61,947 bases of DNA from the IMG/VR virus record IMGVR_UViG_3300033153_001808, positions 1 through 61,947 of that record; one strand, given 5' to 3'. Below the pieces are notes generated by a model. The model had not been told where the DNA came from and made no database searches. It saw nothing but the letters and a program-made list of their open reading frames with translations. This document shows positions 58,805-61,947 of the stretch, in pieces. The position numbers and the translations under genes are program-made. This DNA comes from a virus. Each line of letters begins with the position of its first letter. Positions within the stretch are counted from its first letter, which is position 1.

Positions 58805-60552
58805 GATTGCTCATAATCCCCAGTGCTGCCATAAGCCAAAATACTTGCAAACTCAGAATCTATAGTCAAACGGTTTTTACTATCTTCTGTGACTAGTGTA
58901 CTCATAGGAGGTGCTTCGGCCTGAAAAACACTACTTTCGATAGGCTCTTCATTTATAACTTGGTGCATGATAAACAACCCTATCAACCCTGACATCACCC
59001 TATCATCAAACCCATTACCACTAGCTGCTGCACTACCCTGCTCATCACGCACGAAGGTCATGCACTCTCTTACGAAATCACTTGAGTGGACTAAAATAGT
59101 CATATCAGAAATACAATGAGTGCCAAAGGCAATTAACAACTTCTTAGACCTCATTGTTGTTTCCCAGCCTATCTTGTTCATCAACTGATTTCTATACCGA
59201 TCGAAGTGTTCTTGTTGATACAAATTCCAATAATGATGCTGTAGTTCTTGTTGTGTAGCAAGTCCGTGCGCATTGATTTCTACTCCAACCAATGCCTCAT
59301 TATACAATACAGCCACTTTATGTATAACATGGGCAAAATTATATGGGTCCAAATGACCGTGCCACTCTGCTACCTGTTCAGCCACATATGGATTGGGTAA
59401 TTTTCGCCACACCTCAATACAAGAGTAATCCCCACCCATTCCACCATCCGCTACATCTGCTCCGATAACATAGATCCCCCCAGATTTCGGGCCTTTCCAA
59501 AGTTTTAGTGGACCGTCTTCATTGGCCACTAATCCTTTATCAGTTATGTCGCCACGAAATTCAGGCTCGGTGCACTTAATCGACATAAGACGTAGTTTAT
59601 GACGGTCGAAGATGGGGACCCCCGAAACGAGAAACGCCTCATCCGCCGTTGCGGGATACTCCTGCCGGAATAACTCTACATCACCTTTTAAATCAGCTAT
59701 TGTAAGTCTTCTCCAATATAGCTGTTCTAAGGTTAGATTATAGATGCGCCTGAGTTCGTTTTCTTCGTCATTGAGATGCTCCTTAAAAGAGTCTCTATCT
59801 TTTCTGGTGTTGAACTCGCGACTATAAGACTGTAGGTCAAACCAAGCAAGGAAAAACGGTTTGAAGTTTGACACTCCCTCAACTGCACGAAGCCATTCTC
59901 CGTGGAAGAAGTTGCCTACTCCTTTTGCTGTTGATTCATAGACTATTAATGATTGGTTGTTTTTAGGAATGGTAGGGACTAGAGCTGGAATTACGTCTTC
60001 TGGAAAGGCCCAGGAACCGAGTTCACTACAATGGAGGTTATGTATTGTTGTTCCACGAGCCACGTTCTTTTTTCCGGCTGTGTAGACCTCTACAGCAGAT
60101 CGAAGCCCGGGATTTGCATATCTTGTCTTCGCATCTGGATTCTCAAACACTAACTCCTTCTTACTACTATACCTAGTCATAGGTCTCATAGACCTAGGCA
60201 AGCAGTCATAAAAGAGCCGGCACATTCCAAAGATACTAGTTCCCGATTCTTTCTCGTGTGCTATAACTACATTCTTACTATTCTCGTTCATGTGCGCGGC
60301 CCAAAACATCCGGCCCTCGGAATAGGTGCTTATACCCTCCTGTCTTGCTTTCAAGACAATAACCCGCTGCAACTGATTCCTTGTCCTAAGATCCTCCAAT
60401 ATACTATGCAACTGCATCTGAGGGTCCCACAATTTCAACGGAACAAGCTGCGAGTCTTTGTCCTTGATCCGTAAGAGATTATGTGCGTAGTAGGTAAAAT
60501 CATCCACACACTTCTGCATATTCAATTGTCTTGGCCTACCGGGTTGTGTCAT
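58789..60552 (-). CDS. Terminase large subunit
   Basis: This 587-residue protein has an ATPase part with the deviant Walker A KARQEGIST at 68-76 and a Walker B region near ATIHNLHCSE-like residues, then an RNase H-fold nuclease with IGADVADG (catalytic Asp), VGVEINAHG and GFDDRV. The two-part plan and length match TerL, which cuts and pumps phage DNA into the head. It follows TerS by 15 bases. AGGAAG precedes the ATG. Confidence 0.92.
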   Translation of the reverse strand: MTQPGRPRQLNMQKCVDDFTYYAHNLLRIKDKDSQLVPLKLWDPQMQLHSILEDLRTRNQLQRVIVLKARQEGISTYSEGRMFWAAHMNENSKNVVIAHEKESGTSIFGMCRLFYDCLPRSMRPMTRYSSKKELVFENPDAKTRYANPGLRSAVEVYTAGKKNVARGTTIHNLHCSELGSWAFPEDVIPALVPTIPKNNQSLIVYESTAKGVGNFFHGEWLRAVEGVSNFKPFFLAWFDLQSYSREFNTRKDRDSFKEHLNDEENELRRIYNLTLEQLYWRRLTIADLKGDVELFRQEYPATADEAFLVSGVPIFDRHKLRLMSIKCTEPEFRGDITDKGLVANEDGPLKLWKGPKSGGIYVIGADVADGGMGGDYSCIEVWRKLPNPYVAEQVAEWHGHLDPYNFAHVIHKVAVLYNEALVGVEINAHGLATQQELQHHYWNLYQQEHFDRYRNQLMNKIGWETTMRSKKLLIAFGTHCISDMTILVHSSDFVRECMTFVRDEQGSAAASGNGFDDRVMSGLIGLFIMHQVINEEPIESSVFQAEAPPMSTLVTEDSKNRLTIDSEFASILAYGSTGDYEQSWLNY

Positions 60553-60567
60553 CTAGATCTTCCTGGT

Positions 60568-61107
60568 CTATACATTTGCTGATTGAAGTTTGTCCACAAA
60601 AGATTGCAACTCTGGCTCCGCTTCGCTCGCCATGTTGAGGTCTTCCTGAAGTTCCCTTTCAGCCTTTCCCAAGTCAGCAGCGTCCGAATCAGAACTGTCA
60701 GAGGATCTATCAAGTCCCATAGACTTTTTGGTGACCCGAAGCATCTGCTCAAACACAATTTCTTCACCGTCTTGTCCTCCTGCTTGTACACCTTCCGACT
60801 GAGCCACACGATCCAGAACCGCAAGCCCGGCATCTAGTTTGGTCTTATGAGGAGTAAGCGGACTGTCTACCATCCGGACTATTTCCTTCGCTACATCCTC
60901 AGCTGCGTTACCGAATACACTAACTGCCTTCTGATACTTATCCGCTTCGATTTTTCGGTACTTTTCTACCTGTCGCTGAAACACCGGATTAGCTTTCAAG
61001 ACACTTAACCGACTACCAGAAATCTGGATCTCTTTCATGATCTCACGGTTAGGTTGTCCTAGTGCTAGTCTTTTAGCTATTTCCATATGAAATGGTGATA
61101 TTCTCAT
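60568..61107 (-). CDS. Terminase small subunit-like protein
   Basis: This 179-residue protein has an N-terminal helix-turn-helix (MEIAKRLALGQPNREIMKEI), a long helical centre (AAEDVAKEIVRMVDSPLTPH) that would form the ring, and an acidic Ser/Asp-rich tail (LDRSSDSSDSDAADLG). The gene lies directly before TerL. It would recognise the packaging site. ATGA overlaps the previous stop. Confidence 0.82.
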   Translation of the reverse strand: MRISPFHMEIAKRLALGQPNREIMKEIQISGSRLSVLKANPVFQRQVEKYRKIEADKYQKAVSVFGNAAEDVAKEIVRMVDSPLTPHKTKLDAGLAVLDRVAQSEGVQAGGQDGEEIVFEQMLRVTKKSMGLDRSSDSSDSDAADLGKAERELQEDLNMASEAEPELQSFVDKLQSANV

Positions 61108-61271
61108 GGTGTGTCCTCCTTCTCCACCAGTTTTAACTCAACCTTAGGTAATTCATACCTGATTTCATACCCTCCACATTTTGGATTCACACACATCAAC
61201 TCATACCCTAAGTTTACTTGCATAACAAACCCACACCTACATAAAATAGTGCCTCCTATTCGTGCTTCCAT
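61104..61271 (-). CDS. Zinc-ribbon small protein before terminase
   Basis: This 55-residue protein has CRC at 11-13 and CVNPKC at 27-32, then an alternating charged strand (YEIRYELPKVELKLVEK). TGGGAGGACAC precedes the ATG. Its stop overlaps the TerS start. Probably metal-binding; function unknown. Confidence 0.7.
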   Translation of the reverse strand: MEARIGGTILCRCGFVMQVNLGYELMCVNPKCGGYEIRYELPKVELKLVEKEDTP

Positions 61272-61287
61272 AGTGTCCTCCCAGACA

Positions 61288-61788
61288 TTAAAAATTTAAT
61301 TGTGCAAACTCTTTATGTAAATGTCGTGCAGCCTCATCAAAAGCCTTAGCTGCCATTTCTTCATCATCAAACAAACCTAAATGTATAGACTTTCCTTCAT
61401 GTTTTATATTGACTACCCAACACTTACTTACCTTATTCCAACAAACTCCTTTATATTTAGATGCTGAGTTACCAATACTCCACTTATGCCTATTACAGTT
61501 ATTCTGTTGTTGTGTACATAAACGTAAGTTCTCTCGTCTATTATCTAATGTGTCTCCGTTTATGTGGTCTACTACTCTTATATCGTCTTTACCCACACAC
61601 AAAACAAAACGACTCAATTTTAATTTAGTTCCTTTAAGATAAGTTGTTGGCACAATACAATAACTTGAACGATATGTTACTCTATTTCCAATCCACTTAA
61701 AGATACGTACATAACCAAAAACATCGTCATCAACTAGTGCTACTTTGCCTTCACCATACTTACCTTGTAACCTAAGTTCTTGACTCAT
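61288..61788 (-). CDS. HNH/AP2 homing endonuclease, first late gene
   Basis: This 166-residue protein has an N-terminal strand part (KVALVDDDVFGYVRIF), an HNH site (VVDHINGDTLDNRRENLRLC), a YKGVCWNKVSKCW AP2 part and LGLFDDEEMAAKAFDEAARH. It shares this plan and many residues with the gene at 58292. GGAGGTAG precedes the ATG. It stands directly downstream of the late promoter and its structured leader. Confidence 0.85.
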   Translation of the reverse strand: MSQELRLQGKYGEGKVALVDDDVFGYVRIFKWIGNRVTYRSSYCIVPTTYLKGTKLKLSRFVLCVGKDDIRVVDHINGDTLDNRRENLRLCTQQQNNCNRHKWSIGNSASKYKGVCWNKVSKCWVVNIKHEGKSIHLGLFDDEEMAAKAFDEAARHLHKEFAQLNF

Positions 61789-61822
61789 CTTTCTACCTCC
61801 ACTCAGTAGTTCCCTTTAGTTA

Positions 61823-61876
61823 TAGCGACAGGCTTGGAGGGAAACCCAGGCTTTTCGAGAGCTACTCTAGTCGCTA
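61823..61876 (-). promoter_or_regulatory. Structured late-operon leader
   Basis: TAGCGAC (61823-61829) pairs perfectly with GTCGCTA (61870-61876). Inside are a small AGAG/CTCT hairpin and a GGG/CCC hairpin, so a three-way junction is possible. It lies in the roughly 105-base leader between promoter and first late gene. A small regulatory fold is possible; I do not recognise a riboswitch class. Confidence 0.4.
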
Positions 61877-61900
61877 CGGAGTACTGTTCTTGAAGTCCCT

Positions 61901-61929
61901 ATTATAACAGGCCCAATAGAGAATGTCCA
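61901..61929 (-). promoter_or_regulatory. Sigma70-type late promoter
   Basis: On the minus strand TGGACA (61924-61929) and TATAAT (61901-61906) are separated by exactly 17 bases. The -10 is perfect and the -35 has one or two mismatches to consensus. It would start the late transcript at about 61894 and read the packaging, head and tail genes. It implies use of the host RNA polymerase. Confidence 0.75.
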
Positions 61930-61947
61930 GCCTTTTCTTTAAAGGAA

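Noticed and set aside
61860-61947. Plus-strand early promoter near the right end
   Set aside because: TTGAAG is present, but no -10 at the correct distance was found.
1-61947. Direct terminal repeat, integrase, repressor or attachment site
   Set aside because: No matching end sequences and no recombinase or CI-type gene could be seen by reading.

Overview
The window looks like the near-complete genome of a tailed double-stranded DNA phage, probably short-tailed (podovirus-like). It encodes a two-subunit terminase, a portal of about 590 residues, a scaffold and a capsid protein, adaptor- and nozzle-like tail proteins and Gly/Ala-rich internal-protein candidates. I see no tape measure, tail tube or sheath. 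There is no integrase, repressor, tRNA or phage RNA polymerase that I recognise. Genes are tightly packed, with AGGAGG-type ribosome binding sites and many ATGA/TAATG overlaps. The host cannot be read directly; the glycosyltransferase types weakly suggest a Gram-negative host.

Layout. Bases 1-19658 are read on the plus strand and hold the early and replication genes: many small proteins (several with zinc-ribbon cysteines), a Cas4/RecB-type Fe-S nuclease, a HARP-like/J-domain protein, a von Willebrand A protein, a Sak4-like RecA-fold ATPase, an SSB-like protein, a ParB-methyltransferase fusion, an intein-split uracil-DNA-glycosylase/DNA polymerase A fusion, a DUF3987-like ATPase and an HNH endonuclease. 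Bases 19650-61929 are read on the minus strand from one good sigma70-type promoter (61901-61929) and hold the late genes in this order: HNH, TerS, TerL, HNH, portal, internal proteins, scaffold, capsid, several families of duplicated decoration-like proteins, beta-helix and CBM-like fibre proteins, a cupin, a holin-like protein, a response-regulator receiver, a 2255-residue glycosyltransferase/methyltransferase megaprotein, a 1058-residue Gly-Thr-Ser repeat fibre, and tail adaptor, nozzle and ejection proteins. The two arms converge with overlapping stop codons at 19650-19658. Joining the two ends of the window continues an open frame, so the molecule may be circular or circularly permuted.

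The most striking system is the megaprotein with its neighbour. A single chain carries about eight catalytic modules (GT4-like, methyltransferase, a DxD-type transferase-like module, PLOD-like, DUF6625-like, GT-A-like, FkbM methyltransferase, and a TibC/Aah-type O-heptosyltransferase with its four-cysteine iron finger). It lies 12 bases upstream of a fibre gene made of hundreds of proline-free Gly-Xaa-Ser triplets. I infer that the phage builds glycans on its own Ser/Thr-rich fibre.

Other unexplained signals are two intergenic regions made almost entirely of long nested hairpins (2312-2423 and 8909-9259), a textbook -1 frameshift site (CCCTTTC at 9479-9485) that would add a Gly-Xaa-Yaa-containing tail to a small protein, and a 13-base dyad (TTCATTTAATGAA) found four times, always in an intergenic gap and always in the sense of transcription.
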